NCBI RefSeq assembly: GCF_000473165.1
Contig: NZ_AXBE01000011.1
Coordinates: 62,001 to 126,000, forward strand
From: Leisingera aquimarina DSM 24565
GTDB lineage: Bacteria > Pseudomonadota > Alphaproteobacteria > Rhodobacterales > Rhodobacteraceae
Reading direction: 5' to 3'
DNA length: 64,000 bases
The position numbers and the translations under genes were made by a program. Positions 7,644 through 16,375 of the stretch are shown here, one piece after another. Below the pieces are notes generated by a model that was not told the origin of the DNA, searched no databases, and worked only from the letters and a program-made list of their open reading frames with translations. Within the stretch, counting starts at the first letter, position 1, and each line of letters opens with the position of its first letter.

Positions 7644-7816
7644 GACGGTGCCCGCAGGTACTTGATGAGCGCAAACGCGGCGAGCACCAGAACCGTGATC
7701 AGTAGAAGCACGACCAAACCGCTTCCCAGCATCATGCCCATCATCGGTCCGCCCATCAATTGGCCCATGCAATCGCCTATGGAACCCGTGCCGGGTCCGC
7801 CAACCTGTCCGTTCAT
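7640..7816 (-). CDS. Small membrane protein with Met/Gly-rich N-terminus
   Basis: This 58-residue peptide starts MNGQVGGPGTG, has one Cys and a Met cluster (CMGQLMGGPMMGMM), then a single strong helix. GGAGG six bases before the ATG at 7816 fixes the start. Similar short proteins accompany copper oxidases and cytochrome oxidases in proteobacteria. Function is unknown; a copper-sensing or oxidase-accessory role is inference. Confidence 0.65.
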   Translation of the reverse strand: MNGQVGGPGTGSIGDCMGQLMGGPMMGMMLGSGLVVLLLITVLVLAAFALIKYLRAPS

Positions 7817-7956
7817 TTCGACCTCCTGAAATATCTGCAAAGGAACACGATGCCCGCGACGAGCGCGGCAAACCCCGCCAGTGGCACAAGCGTCATGACA
7901 AAGATCGCCGCCGCCGTGCCGAACGTTTTGGTGAGGAGCACGGCGGCATCACTCAT
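7813..7956 (-). CDS. 47-residue single-span membrane peptide
   Basis: It starts MSDAAVLLTKTF, has one or two hydrophobic segments (FVMTLVPLAGFAALVAGIVF) and ends in a basic tail with one Cys (CRYFRRSK). It overlaps the DUF411 gene by 8 bases upstream and the next small gene by 4 bases downstream. The packing favours a real gene. A much longer frame reading back to 8133 is rejected because it runs through the DUF411 gene. Confidence 0.55.
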   Translation of the reverse strand: MSDAAVLLTKTFGTAAAIFVMTLVPLAGFAALVAGIVFLCRYFRRSK

Positions 7957-8434
7957 CGGAATAGACCCCCACGCCATCCGGCCCGAAAGAGTAGACACGC
8001 AGCGTGCCGGTCTTCTCCGGTGCCATGCCGGGAGCGTTTGCGGGCATGCCCGGCAAGGTGATACCAGTAACATCCGGGCGTTCTTCCAGAAGGCGCTCGA
8101 TGATCTCGGAAGGCACCAGCCCGCTGACGACATAGCCGTCGATCATGGCAAGGTGGCAGCCGACCCCGCGCTCGGGCACCCCAGCTTCGACGGAGCGGTC
8201 GTCAAAATTCTGATCATCGATCACACTAACCTCGAAACCGTTGTTCCGAAGGTATTCGGCGTAGGCATCACAACAGCCGCAACCGGGCGCGCGCCAGATA
8301 GTGACGGGTTCTGCGCCCTGTGCGGCTGCGGAAGCAAATAAGGGTGACGGGGTGTCATGATCAGCGACGAGGTAGGCGGCTGTGGCAGCACTGGCGCCAG
8401 CTACACCCAAGGTCAATGCAAGTATCTTTTTCAT
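7949..8434 (-). CDS. DUF411 metal-binding protein
   Basis: This 161-residue exported protein has the DUF411 signature WRAPGCGCCDAYAEYL (Cys 52, 54, 55) and conserved CH residues later (GVGCHLAMIDGYVVSG). DUF411 proteins occur with copper and silver resistance genes and are proposed periplasmic metal binders. The start at 8434 begins the signal peptide; the longer frame to 8593 overlaps the upstream gene. It follows the beta-propeller gene by 17 bases. Confidence 0.88.
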   Translation of the reverse strand: MKKILALTLGVAGASAATAAYLVADHDTPSPLFASAAAQGAEPVTIWRAPGCGCCDAYAEYLRNNGFEVSVIDDQNFDDRSVEAGVPERGVGCHLAMIDGYVVSGLVPSEIIERLLEERPDVTGITLPGMPANAPGMAPEKTGTLRVYSFGPDGVGVYSDE

Positions 8435-8451
8435 TGCCAGCTTTCCTGTTC

Positions 8452-9420
8452 TCAAAGGGCCGCAAGGGTCGCCCAATTGGCACCCCCGTCGCGGCTTAGT
8501 TTCAGTTCGGTATCGGTCGCGGCGGCGATATGGCCCGGGTCCATGGGGTCGACGGCAAGAGCCCGCACTTGCACGCTCGACTTGCGTTCCCACATCACGC
8601 CGCCGTCTGCGGAGGCCCAGAGGCCGGACGGCAGCGCCGCGAAAAGCCGCTCCGGCGCGGCATGAGCCGAAACGAGCGCAAGAACCGGTTCATCTTCGGG
8701 CAGCGGGGCCTCCGGTGGCGGTGCGGCCCCGGCGACAAGTGCATCCATTGCATCGCCCGCCACGACATCCTGCCAGCGGCAGAAACAGTCCGGCACGCGG
8801 GTTAGGCCCGTTTCGGTCCCCGCATAGAGCCAGATCCCGCCCATGCCAGAGGCAAGATTGACGGAGGCCAGCGCCAGCACGTCCCGTTCGGCCTCCTCGA
8901 TCCAGGGGCGGTCCATGACGAAGCTCCAGGTCCCACCCGCGTCCTCGCTGCGCCACAGTCCATCGCCCGAAACAGTAGCGTAGACCGTGTCGGGCGCTGC
9001 CGCAGCGACGGCGAGTGCAGTGACCTGCGCGTCCGGCAGCCCATTGCCTGCAGAGTGCCATAAGCGCCCACCGTCATTTGACTGTGCAATGCCTCCATCC
9101 TCCGGTGCAGCGAAGAGCCGGTCCGGGCGATCGGGGTGAATAGCAAGCGCATGCACTGGCCGCTCGGGAGTCGTCAGATCAACAGTTGTGCCCGTTGAAA
9201 CATCAACGGATCTGACGCTATCCCCTGCGACGATCACCGTTTGACCGCTGAAGGTGATCGCCGAAGTCGCATATCCAGTGGCCTGCGCACTGCGCCCCGG
9301 AAGAAGCGCAGCTATGAAAGTGCCGCCTGTCATGGTGAGAAACATCCGCCGGTGAGGTTTCCTCGGGTGTCCGTTGCCAGTCGCGCTCGCCGGTTTATTG
9401 AAGGCACCAGATCGGTCCAT
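8452..9420 (-). CDS. Tat-exported beta-propeller (BNR/Ycf48-like) protein
   Basis: The 322-residue product carries an RR-type signal (HRRMFLTMTGGTF) and at least three BNR/Asp-box repeats (SNDGGRLWHSAG, SEDAGGTWSF, SRDGGANWATL), as in sialidase-like and photosystem-assembly Ycf48 propellers. The start at 9420 follows AAGGAG six bases upstream, just after the stop of the oxidase gene, so the two are coupled. A CFCRW segment adds a Cys pair. It may scaffold assembly of the multicopper oxidase; this is inference. Confidence 0.75.
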   Translation of the reverse strand: MDRSGAFNKPASATGNGHPRKPHRRMFLTMTGGTFIAALLPGRSAQATGYATSAITFSGQTVIVAGDSVRSVDVSTGTTVDLTTPERPVHALAIHPDRPDRLFAAPEDGGIAQSNDGGRLWHSAGNGLPDAQVTALAVAAAAPDTVYATVSGDGLWRSEDAGGTWSFVMDRPWIEEAERDVLALASVNLASGMGGIWLYAGTETGLTRVPDCFCRWQDVVAGDAMDALVAGAAPPPEAPLPEDEPVLALVSAHAAPERLFAALPSGLWASADGGVMWERKSSVQVRALAVDPMDPGHIAAATDTELKLSRDGGANWATLAAL

Positions 9421-9430
9421 GCTCATCTCC

Positions 9431-10876
9431 TTATGCAACACGGATCACCCCCATCATCCCGCCCGCCTGGTGTTCGAGGATATGGCAGTGAAACATCCAG
9501 TCACCGGGATTGTCGGCGACAAAGGCGATCTCGATCCGCTCGCGCGGGGCCATCAGAACCGTGTCCTGCCATGCGCGGTGGGGGGTGGGCTGTCCATTGC
9601 GGCTCAGCACCCGAAAGGAATGGCCATGCAGGTGGATCGGGTGGTGGAACGCGGTGGCGTTGGTCATCTCGATGACGTGGCTCCGGTCCCGCTCCAGCAC
9701 CAGCATTGGGTCGAGGATGTGGCCCTTGGCTGCGATGCCGTTGACGAACCAGATATCCTCGCCATGCATCATCCCCATCATGTCGTTGCCCATCATGCGG
9801 CCCTCGCCGGAAAGCCCCATCTGGCGCTCGACCATCCCGCCCATCATCCCGCCGGTGAACGTAACGTCGTGGCGGCGGGCGCTGTTCAGGTCAGGTTCGG
9901 GGAGCGGATTGGCAGGAAGCTGCACCGGCCAATCCGGTGGAGAGTCGCGGAGCGGTTCATCCGCATAGGTCAGATCGACCAGTTGAAAATTGTTCCCTGC
10001 GTGGAACCTGTCTGAAACCGTTACCCGCTCACCCGGCGCGCCGGTCATGTCGAGGATCAGGTCCACCCGCATTGCCGGGCCGATCACAATCCGGCCGCGG
10101 CCGCCCGGCGCATGCGGCGCGACCGGCTGGCCGTCGAGCGCGATCACCTGCGGCGTTAGCGCCCCGAAATCCAGCGCGAAAATCCGGGCATTGGCGGCGT
10201 TGATCAGGCGCAGGCGGATGCGCTCACCGCTGCGCACCGCCAGTTTGCCCGGAACCCGGCCGTTGATGGTGACCGTATTACCGAGCCTCCCGGCATGGCT
10301 TTTGTCGTGGAATCCGTCGAAGCCGCCGGCGATCTCTGCCTCTTCGGTCAGCCGCCAGTCGTCCAGAACCCAGACCAGGTCGCGGTCGGCCCTCGGCGGT
10401 TCCGCCTCCTCAACGATCAGCGCGCCATAAAGCCCCCGGCCCACCTGCTCGAAACTGCGCTGATGCGGGTGGTACCAGAAGGTTCCCGCATCCACCGCAT
10501 CGAATTCATAAGTAAACCGCCCGCCCGCGGCGATCGGCTTTTGCGTCAGATGCGGAACGCCGTCCATGGCGTTGGGTACACGCACCCCGTGCCAATGAAC
10601 GGTGGTTTCTTCATTAAGCGCGTTCTCAACCTCGATGCGCAGGCGCTCTCCTTGCCGGACACGGATTTCCGGGCCGGGAACAGTGCCGCCATAGCACCAG
10701 GTATCGGTCTTACCCCAAGGCTCTGGAACAAGGCGTGCGCGGTCCAGGGCGGCGCGCAACACATAAGTGTTGGGATTATCAGCTAGGGCGCCCCGGAAGG
10801 GCAGCGCGGCTCCGGCAGCAGCACTCGCGGCAAGGAAAGACCGGCGCGATAGCGCCGAGTGGGGAAGTGGCTTCAT
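9431..10876 (-). CDS. Multicopper oxidase (CueO/CopA-like)
   Basis: This 481-residue protein has a Tat signal (LSRRSFLAAS) and three cupredoxin domains. Copper ligands seen are HWHG (94-97), HPH (136-138), HHPIHLHGH near residue 412 and HCHILEHQAGGM from 463, giving T1 and the trinuclear cluster. A Met-rich insert between them (MMGGMVERQMG and MMGNDMMGMM) matches the Cu(I)-binding loop of CueO-type cuprous oxidases. It probably oxidises Cu(I) in the periplasm. It is the first gene of the long minus-strand series. Confidence 0.93.
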   Translation of the reverse strand: MKPLPHSALSRRSFLAASAAAGAALPFRGALADNPNTYVLRAALDRARLVPEPWGKTDTWCYGGTVPGPEIRVRQGERLRIEVENALNEETTVHWHGVRVPNAMDGVPHLTQKPIAAGGRFTYEFDAVDAGTFWYHPHQRSFEQVGRGLYGALIVEEAEPPRADRDLVWVLDDWRLTEEAEIAGGFDGFHDKSHAGRLGNTVTINGRVPGKLAVRSGERIRLRLINAANARIFALDFGALTPQVIALDGQPVAPHAPGGRGRIVIGPAMRVDLILDMTGAPGERVTVSDRFHAGNNFQLVDLTYADEPLRDSPPDWPVQLPANPLPEPDLNSARRHDVTFTGGMMGGMVERQMGLSGEGRMMGNDMMGMMHGEDIWFVNGIAAKGHILDPMLVLERDRSHVIEMTNATAFHHPIHLHGHSFRVLSRNGQPTPHRAWQDTVLMAPRERIEIAFVADNPGDWMFHCHILEHQAGGMMGVIRVA

Positions 10877-10909
10877 GTTTCCATCTCATCTGATCACCGT
10901 TTGGAGTGA

Positions 10910-10923
10910 CCAAGCCTGCTTGG
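10910..10923. promoter_or_regulatory. Palindrome upstream of the multicopper oxidase operon
   Basis: CCAAGCCTGCTTGG is a perfect 6+2+6 palindrome about 35 bases before the oxidase start. Its position fits an operator of the operon, but no good -35/-10 pair was found around it and no regulator can be assigned. Confidence 0.4.
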
Positions 10924-10984
10924 CTTGACCACGATGCGGCTCCGGCGCCCGAAAAACGGACCGGCACGAACAGTGAACGTCACA

Positions 10985-11004
10985 GATCCCGCCAAAGCGG
11001 GATC
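10985..11004 (-). terminator. Hairpin after the small Cys-rich protein gene
   Basis: GATCCCGC (10985-10992) pairs with GCGGGATC (10997-11004) around a 4-base loop, 12 bases past the stop of the 11016 gene. No U-run follows on the minus strand, so termination would need help. Confidence 0.45.
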
Positions 11005-11015
11005 GCTACGTCACT

Positions 11016-11363
11016 TCAGATGAGAGATCTTGGAGGAAATGGGTCCGGCGCCCCGCGCCGCCCCGACGGCAGGCTCACACCGGGCAGGCGATTTTGGTGC
11101 GCAGGAAACACCGCAAACAGCGGCCCAGGGGCGACATCAAGCGCCGCAATGTTCGGTGTTGTGCAGTCGAGGTCACAAGAGCCGGCGTTGCTGGTGCCTG
11201 CTTCGTCGGCCTCGCATCCTTGGCAATCGGGCATGACATCTGTGTCCCCCGCTGACACAGCCATTTCCAGAGCCATTGAATTCGCGCTGACCGCATGCAC
11301 AACGCTGCCCGCCGCAAACAGGGCGAGAAACATGATGGCAAGGATATGCGCAAACTTCTGCAT
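11016..11363 (-). CDS. Exported small Cys-rich protein
   Basis: The 115-residue product has a signal peptide (cleavage near VVHAVSA) and a mature region with DCQGCEADE and GSCDLDC, i.e. CxxC plus CxxxC spaced by about 14 residues, then a Pro/Arg-rich tail. The Cys pattern and position before the copper-oxidase operon suggest metal binding; no family is recognised. The ATG at 11363 follows a GGAGA ribosome site. Confidence 0.65.
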   Translation of the reverse strand: MQKFAHILAIMFLALFAAGSVVHAVSANSMALEMAVSAGDTDVMPDCQGCEADEAGTSNAGSCDLDCTTPNIAALDVAPGPLFAVFPAHQNRLPGVSLPSGRRGAPDPFPPRSLI

Positions 11364-11589
11364 ACTCTCCGGATATGACAGTTTGACGGTAATGTCGATT
11401 CACACTGGCGTGCGGCAAAAAAACACCAGCGGTAATCCGCGTCAGAATGGGTTCCTGCAGTTCATTTTTTACCACTACTCGTATTCCGTCTTTGCAGTCG
11501 GCCACACCGGTCTTGGTGCCCAATTGACCGTCATGCGCACATTGAAATGGCCGCGGCGTGAAATTTGCTGTGCCCGGTCTGCGCCAGCG

Positions 11590-12312
11590 TTAGTCAACCC
11601 ATCCGGCATAGATAGCTGTCTGCCAAGCAAACCAAACCGCCGCGGCTAGCAGCAGCCCGCCCCCAATCCGTTCGGTCCAGCGCATGACACTGCTGGCACC
11701 GGGCCAGTGCGCCAGGCTAGATGCTGCAACTCCAGCGGCAACAAGGGGAATACTCCGGGCCAAACCAAAGCTCCCCATCAGCACCGCGCCTTTTATGGGA
11801 TCGGCAGAGGAGGTGGCTGCCACAACAACTGGCAGAAGCAGGGGAGTGCAAGCAGGACATGTGGACAGCCCGAAGGGCAGCCCCAACGCAAAGGCCCCGC
11901 CGAAGCTCTTCGCGGTTTGCGCGGAGGGGCGCAGGACGGGGACTTTCAAATGGATCACGCGCCATAGCGTCAGAGCGGTCAAAATCAGAATGACCGTGAG
12001 CAGGCCATAAACCCAAGCCATGGCGCTATTCAAAACCCGCAGCACTGCAAATCCGGCATAGCCGAACAGCGCCCCCAGCACCGCGTCGACCGTGGCGATA
12101 CCGAGGCCGAACCCCGCCGCCAGGCAGAACCCGCGCAGACGGGATACGCCGATCGCAGCAGTTCCATCGCGGGCGCCCAAGCCGCCGGCCACCGCGAGCA
12201 GAGGGAACGAACTTGGTGCAACTCCGATGATCAGCCCAGCCAGGGCGACGAGTGCCACACTGGCAGGGGTGAGGTCGCCGATATTTTGCAACAGGGATTC
12301 AACGCCGGTCAT
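11590..12312 (-). CDS. CcdA/DsbD-family membrane protein
   Basis: This 240-residue protein has six to seven predicted helices with [12 protein letters not shown] near residue 146, the CxxC-like redox motif on a helix seen in DsbD/CcdA relatives. The other canonical Cys-Pro pair is replaced by a Ser-rich [12 protein letters not shown], so electron transfer may work differently or the protein may transport metal. Start 12312 overlaps the P-ATPase stop by 4 bases. It ends the operon starting at 16278. Confidence 0.75.
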   Translation of the reverse strand: MTGVESLLQNIGDLTPASVALVALAGLIIGVAPSSFPLLAVAGGLGARDGTAAIGVSRLRGFCLAAGFGLGIATVDAVLGALFGYAGFAVLRVLNSAMAWVYGLLTVILILTALTLWRVIHLKVPVLRPSAQTAKSFGGAFALGLPFGLSTCPACTPLLLPVVVAATSSADPIKGAVLMGSFGLARSIPLVAAGVAASSLAHWPGASSVMRWTERIGGGLLLAAAVWFAWQTAIYAGWVD

Positions 12313-14321
12313 TGGCTGACCTTTCCGTCCACCATATGCCCGAGCCGGCGGATGGCCTCGGGCAGCATCTCGGGTGCGACCTCCCCGGGGTCGTAGATAA
12401 TTCGAACTGTTTTGGCCCCCGGGTCGCCACTGACTTCCACAATACCGGGGGTGAGCCCCAGCCCGGCGGCAATGGTATCGACGCATCCTTGGCAATGGAT
12501 GCTTGGCACAGAAAGCGTGGCAGTCTTCTGCATGGTGTCAGCCTTTCTTGATGGGGCGTGAATGGGCGCCGGCCGTTTGTTAAAGAGCCGCCCTCCAAAG
12601 GAATTGGCAAGCACCGCTGAGACCGACAATGCCATGGCGATCATCGCCCAGGAGGGATGCACCAGCCCGGTTGTCGCCAGAGGCACGCCGAGTCCGTTGA
12701 AGAAGAAGGCGAGCCACAGGTTCTGCACGGTTTTGCGGTAGCTGATGGCACCAATGCGCACCGCCTCTCCCACGGCGCCGACACGCCCGCCGGTGAGCAC
12801 CACGTCGGAAGATTCGATGGCAATGTCGGTGCCCGCGCCAATGGCGATGCCCACGTCGGCCTGGGTCAGCGCCGGGGCGTCGTTGATGCCGTCTCCCACC
12901 ATGGCGATGCGGGCGCCACTCGCCTGCAGTTTGCGCACGAGCCCGGCCTTGTCCTGGGGAAGAACCTCCGCGCGCACCTCGGCCATGCCCGCTTGCCCGG
13001 CGATGGCTTCGGCCGTTCGCCGGTTGTCACCCGTCACCAGCAGGGTTTCCATGCCCTGTTCATGCAAGGCCGCGATGGCCGCTGCTGCATCCTGTTTCAA
13101 CGTGTCGGCAAGCGCCAGCACGGCGGCGGGCTCGCCGTTTACTGCCAGCAGGACGGCGGTATGCGCGCGGGCTTCCTGCTCAAGCAGCACTGCTTCGGCG
13201 GTTTTGGTTTCGACGCCCTGGCCGCGCAGATGCCGCGCTGTGCCGACCAGAACCGATAGCTCCCCGGCACGGGCGAATACACCGCCGCCCGTCACCGAAT
13301 GAAAATCCTTTGCTTGCGTCCAAGTCACGCCTTCCTCCTGCGCGCTGGTAACAATCGCTTTTGCCAGCGGATGTTCCGACTGTTCCTCTGCGGCGGCGGC
13401 AAGGGCCAGGACCCGGCCCCGTTCAAATCCGTTCAGGGGAATGACCTCGACCAGCCGCGGTTTGCCTTCGGTCAGCGTGCCGGTCTTGTCGAATACCACA
13501 TGCGTGATGTCCTTGAGGATCTGGAAGGCTTCACCCGAGCGGATCAGGATACCCCGTGTGGCGGCAATGCCGCCGCCCCGGATCAATGCCAGCGGCGTCG
13601 CCATACCGAGCGCGCATGGGTAACCCATGACCAGAACAGTGACGGCGGCATAGATGGCGCGCACCCAATGCGGTTCACGACTCCAGCTGTCGGGCGCAAG
13701 CCCCCAGAACATAAGCGCTGCAAGGGAAATGGCCAGAACGGCAGGAACATAGCGCTTCAGCACCCTGTCCACCAGCACCACGATACCGGGCTTCATGGCC
13801 TTGGCTTCTTCTACATGACGGGCGACCTGATGCAGGAAACTATCCTCGCCGATGCGAGTGGCCTCGACCACAATCGCACCGGTCTGGTTGATCGAGCCGC
13901 CAATCACCTCCGCCCCCCGCACCTTTTCCACGGGCACCGACTCCCCGGTGACAATTGCCTCGTCCACCGCGCTTTCACCCGACAAAAGCCGCCCGTCGAC
14001 GGGTACGCGCTCGCCGGGTCGCACCCGCACATGATCGCCGGCGATAACTTCTTCGATGGAAACTTCCCGCTCGGTGCCGTCCCGGATTACGTTCGCCACC
14101 GGTGGCTGCATGGACAAAAGCCGCCGCACACTTTCCGATGCCTTGGTTCGAACGATTAGTGATACCCATCCGGACAGAAGGTGATATGCCGTCAGAAAAA
14201 CCACGACACCGAAGAAATCGACCGCCGGAAAGCCGACGAATCCGTACCAGTCGAACCACGGCATCGGCGCGCCAAGCAGGCCGCCGATGTAGGCGCCGAT
14301 GGCCCCCACCGACAATAGCAC
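12309..14321 (-). CDS. Copper-type P1B ATPase, main part after an in-frame stop
   Basis: The 670-codon frame begins at GTG 14321, two codons after an in-frame TAG (14327-14325) that cuts it from its own N-terminal domain. It contains the actuator loop TGES (125-128), the helix motif [14 protein letters not shown] (YPC at 234-236), the phosphorylation site DKTGTLTEG (Asp278) and GDGINDAP. After the last helices comes an extra HMA domain (SIHCQGC, Cys 610 and 613), like a fused CopZ chaperone. YPC replaces the CPC of ordinary Cu(I) pumps, so the transported ion is uncertain. Reinitiation at the GTG could give a shortened pump. Confidence 0.85.
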   Translation of the reverse strand: MLLSVGAIGAYIGGLLGAPMPWFDWYGFVGFPAVDFFGVVVFLTAYHLLSGWVSLIVRTKASESVRRLLSMQPPVANVIRDGTEREVSIEEVIAGDHVRVRPGERVPVDGRLLSGESAVDEAIVTGESVPVEKVRGAEVIGGSINQTGAIVVEATRIGEDSFLHQVARHVEEAKAMKPGIVVLVDRVLKRYVPAVLAISLAALMFWGLAPDSWSREPHWVRAIYAAVTVLVMGYPCALGMATPLALIRGGGIAATRGILIRSGEAFQILKDITHVVFDKTGTLTEGKPRLVEVIPLNGFERGRVLALAAAAEEQSEHPLAKAIVTSAQEEGVTWTQAKDFHSVTGGGVFARAGELSVLVGTARHLRGQGVETKTAEAVLLEQEARAHTAVLLAVNGEPAAVLALADTLKQDAAAAIAALHEQGMETLLVTGDNRRTAEAIAGQAGMAEVRAEVLPQDKAGLVRKLQASGARIAMVGDGINDAPALTQADVGIAIGAGTDIAIESSDVVLTGGRVGAVGEAVRIGAISYRKTVQNLWLAFFFNGLGVPLATTGLVHPSWAMIAMALSVSAVLANSFGGRLFNKRPAPIHAPSRKADTMQKTATLSVPSIHCQGCVDTIAAGLGLTPGIVEVSGDPGAKTVRIIYDPGEVAPEMLPEAIRRLGHMVDGKVSQ

Positions 14322-14324
14322 ATG

Positions 14325-14801
14325 CTAGTTCGTAATCCCGCGTTTCGCCGCGCCCCAGGCCATGCGGGTAATGCGCCGCCCGTTCCAGAGGAAGACGAAA
14401 GTAGCAATCGCCCAAGCAGTCCAGACATGCCAGTCGCGCATTTGCCACCAGCCCAGCCACATGGCCGCCATAGCCGCGAACAGGACAAGCGCGGCGATGG
14501 CGGCCATGGCCAAGTCCATCGCTTCCTCGCGGATCGCGCGTTTTTGTTCTTCGTAAGCGCTCACCTTGCGCGGATCGCGGATGGTGAAGCCCAGATCGGT
14601 CAGCGTGCGCTTGATCCGAGCCTCATCGGTCTGGTCCGGCGCGAAGCGGATCAGTACTTCTTCATGCGCAAGCGACACATGCGCCTCCTTGACGCCTCTG
14701 TCCCGCCTGAGCGCCGAGGTGATGGAATTGGCGCAGAACGAACAGCTCATGCCGCCGATCTTGAGCTGCAGCGTGCCGGGGGCCGAGGTTGCGGCGGTCA
14801 T
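14325..14801 (-). CDS. Copper-type P1B ATPase, N-terminal part (HMA domain and first helices)
   Basis: This 158-residue frame has an HMA domain with GGMSCSFCANS (Cys 20 and 23) and then two predicted helices (about 97-115 and 122-140) ending RGITN before a TAG. The next in-frame residues [15 protein letters not shown] continue the same protein without a frame change. It is thus the N-terminal fifth of a single roughly 830-residue pump interrupted by one nonsense codon. It begins 4 bases after the stop of the 490-residue exported protein, in the same operon. Confidence 0.85.
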   Translation of the reverse strand: MTAATSAPGTLQLKIGGMSCSFCANSITSALRRDRGVKEAHVSLAHEEVLIRFAPDQTDEARIKRTLTDLGFTIRDPRKVSAYEEQKRAIREEAMDLAMAAIAALVLFAAMAAMWLGWWQMRDWHVWTAWAIATFVFLWNGRRITRMAWGAAKRGITN

Positions 14802-14805
14802 GGCG

Positions 14806-16278
14806 TCACCTCCTCAAGCTGGCCAGCAGATCGTCGGAAAGGAACAGATCGCTCCGCCCGTCCTCGCTCCGTAGCGCCAGCATGTTGGCCAGAAACAGCG
14901 CGTCGCCGGTTCGGAAGACGGGGTCGCTGACCCGCCATGTGCCATCCTCGAAAATCGCTTCTGAGGCAAAAACCGGCGCCAAAGCAGTCGCCGCCGGCAG
15001 GGTTGGGTGGGCGAAATGCTCGGGCGGCACGCCTTCCAGATAGGTCGCGGCCACCAGCGGCAGCGGGCTCGCCTGCATGAGACCGGAGCGGACAATCACC
15101 GCTTCAAAAAAGCGCGGAAACAGCGCCACCGCCCTTTCCGCTTCGGCAGTTTCCCCATACCAGCGCATCGCGTTCAGTGCGGCAATCACAGCCCCGGCCG
15201 AGCGCGGACCATAGGATTGCACCACTTCGCCCTGCCGGAAGAGCCCCGCCGCGTCGTCCCAAAGCGGCAGCAGACGGTCGTTGAAGGTTCCCCGCGCGGC
15301 CACGGCAAATGTCGGTTCGGTCAGAATCCGTCCCGCTTCGGCCAGCCCATAGACGGCGAGCGCCAGGTCCTCGAGGCCGGTGCCAGGATCGCCGCTCAGG
15401 CTTTCGGCATGTCCCCGCACAAGTGCCAAAGCCTCGCGACGCTGGATGTGGTCATCGGTGGCAACGGCAAAGCGCGCCAATGCTGCAATGGCCAGGCCAC
15501 GGTCGCCCGGAGTCTCAGGCGGCATCATCCTGACGGCTGCAAAGGCCGCCCCCAATAGACCACGATAGCTGTCCGGATCCGTAAGATCGCGGTAGGCGGC
15601 GTGCCAGTAGTCACCGCGCGCGCTGGTCCCGGCCAGCACCATGTTGGATGCCGCCCAAAGCACGGCGATCTGGTCGCGCGGCACCGCCGTGCCAAAGGCG
15701 CCATCGGGCATGCGCGGCGCGAACAGCCCCTCGCCGTTCGTCAGCCGCGCCTTCAGCGTCTGCGCCTGCGCACGCGCCTGCGGGATCATCATCAGCCCGG
15801 CCAGTTTGTTTTCCGGCAGATCGTGAAATTGCAGGTGAAATTCTGGACTGCTGATCTTGATCATTGCCCAGGCTTGCGCACCGGGGTCCAGCGTCTGGTC
15901 AAAGGTGGACCGGTCCCAGGCCAATGTTGCAGGAGCAGAAAAATCCGGCGCCTCCGCGAAACCCGGCTCGGCCCCGGCATAAAGCGGCCCAACTGCCGCC
16001 ATGTCCGGCATGGCAGGCCGCGTGACGAACCCTGCGCGCCTCAGCCATTCGTCACGCTCGTAGGGAGAGATGACCAGCGCCTCGCCCAGCCCGGAAAACA
16101 TCACCGCATTGGCAAGGTTGGACAGCGCCGCGAAATAGACCGCCGGTGCTACGTTGGTCTCGTTGTAGTGAAATTCCTCTTCGGCGTGGACTGGCAGCGA
16201 GGTGCAGGTCGCGCCCAGCATAGCCCCTGCGAAAAGCGTTGCGATACCGGATCGCGCGTATCTTGAGAGTAATTTCAT
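14806..16278 (-). CDS. Uncharacterised exported protein, about 490 residues
   Basis: The start at 16278 (MKLLSRYARSG) has GGAGG six bases upstream and opens a signal peptide cleaved near PVHAEEE. The mature protein is alpha-helical, repetitive in character (Ala/Arg/Leu helices with RGLLGAAFAAVRM, GLAIAALARFAV, LEDLALAVYGLAEAG) and resembles alpha/alpha-toroid proteins, but no family is recognised. It is the first gene of an operon with the copper-type ATPase and a CcdA-like gene, behind a MerR-type operator. A role in metal handling is inferred from context only. Confidence 0.7.
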   Translation of the reverse strand: MKLLSRYARSGIATLFAGAMLGATCTSLPVHAEEEFHYNETNVAPAVYFAALSNLANAVMFSGLGEALVISPYERDEWLRRAGFVTRPAMPDMAAVGPLYAGAEPGFAEAPDFSAPATLAWDRSTFDQTLDPGAQAWAMIKISSPEFHLQFHDLPENKLAGLMMIPQARAQAQTLKARLTNGEGLFAPRMPDGAFGTAVPRDQIAVLWAASNMVLAGTSARGDYWHAAYRDLTDPDSYRGLLGAAFAAVRMMPPETPGDRGLAIAALARFAVATDDHIQRREALALVRGHAESLSGDPGTGLEDLALAVYGLAEAGRILTEPTFAVAARGTFNDRLLPLWDDAAGLFRQGEVVQSYGPRSAGAVIAALNAMRWYGETAEAERAVALFPRFFEAVIVRSGLMQASPLPLVAATYLEGVPPEHFAHPTLPAATALAPVFASEAIFEDGTWRVSDPVFRTGDALFLANMLALRSEDGRSDLFLSDDLLASLRR

Positions 16279-16327
16279 GACAGCCTCCGTTTCCGCGGGC
16301 TCCCTTGTGGAAACCGTTTCGAAAGCC

Positions 16328-16359
16328 ATCTTGCCGCCCGTACCGTGATACGGAGTCAA
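16328..16359 (-). promoter_or_regulatory. Second MerR-type mercury-class operator/promoter
   Basis: Minus-strand TTGACT (16359-16354) and CAAGAT (16333-16328) are 20 bases apart. The spacer carries the dyad CCGTA-N6-TACGG (16338-16353), a weaker copy of the operator before merR at 17522. It drives the operon from 16278 leftward. Confidence 0.65.
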
Positions 16360-16375
16360 GGGGCAGATGAGAAAT

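Noticed and set aside
12313..12495. N-terminal extension of the CcdA-like protein at 11590
   Set aside because: Overlaps the HMA end of the ATPase; the family start is the ATG at 12312.
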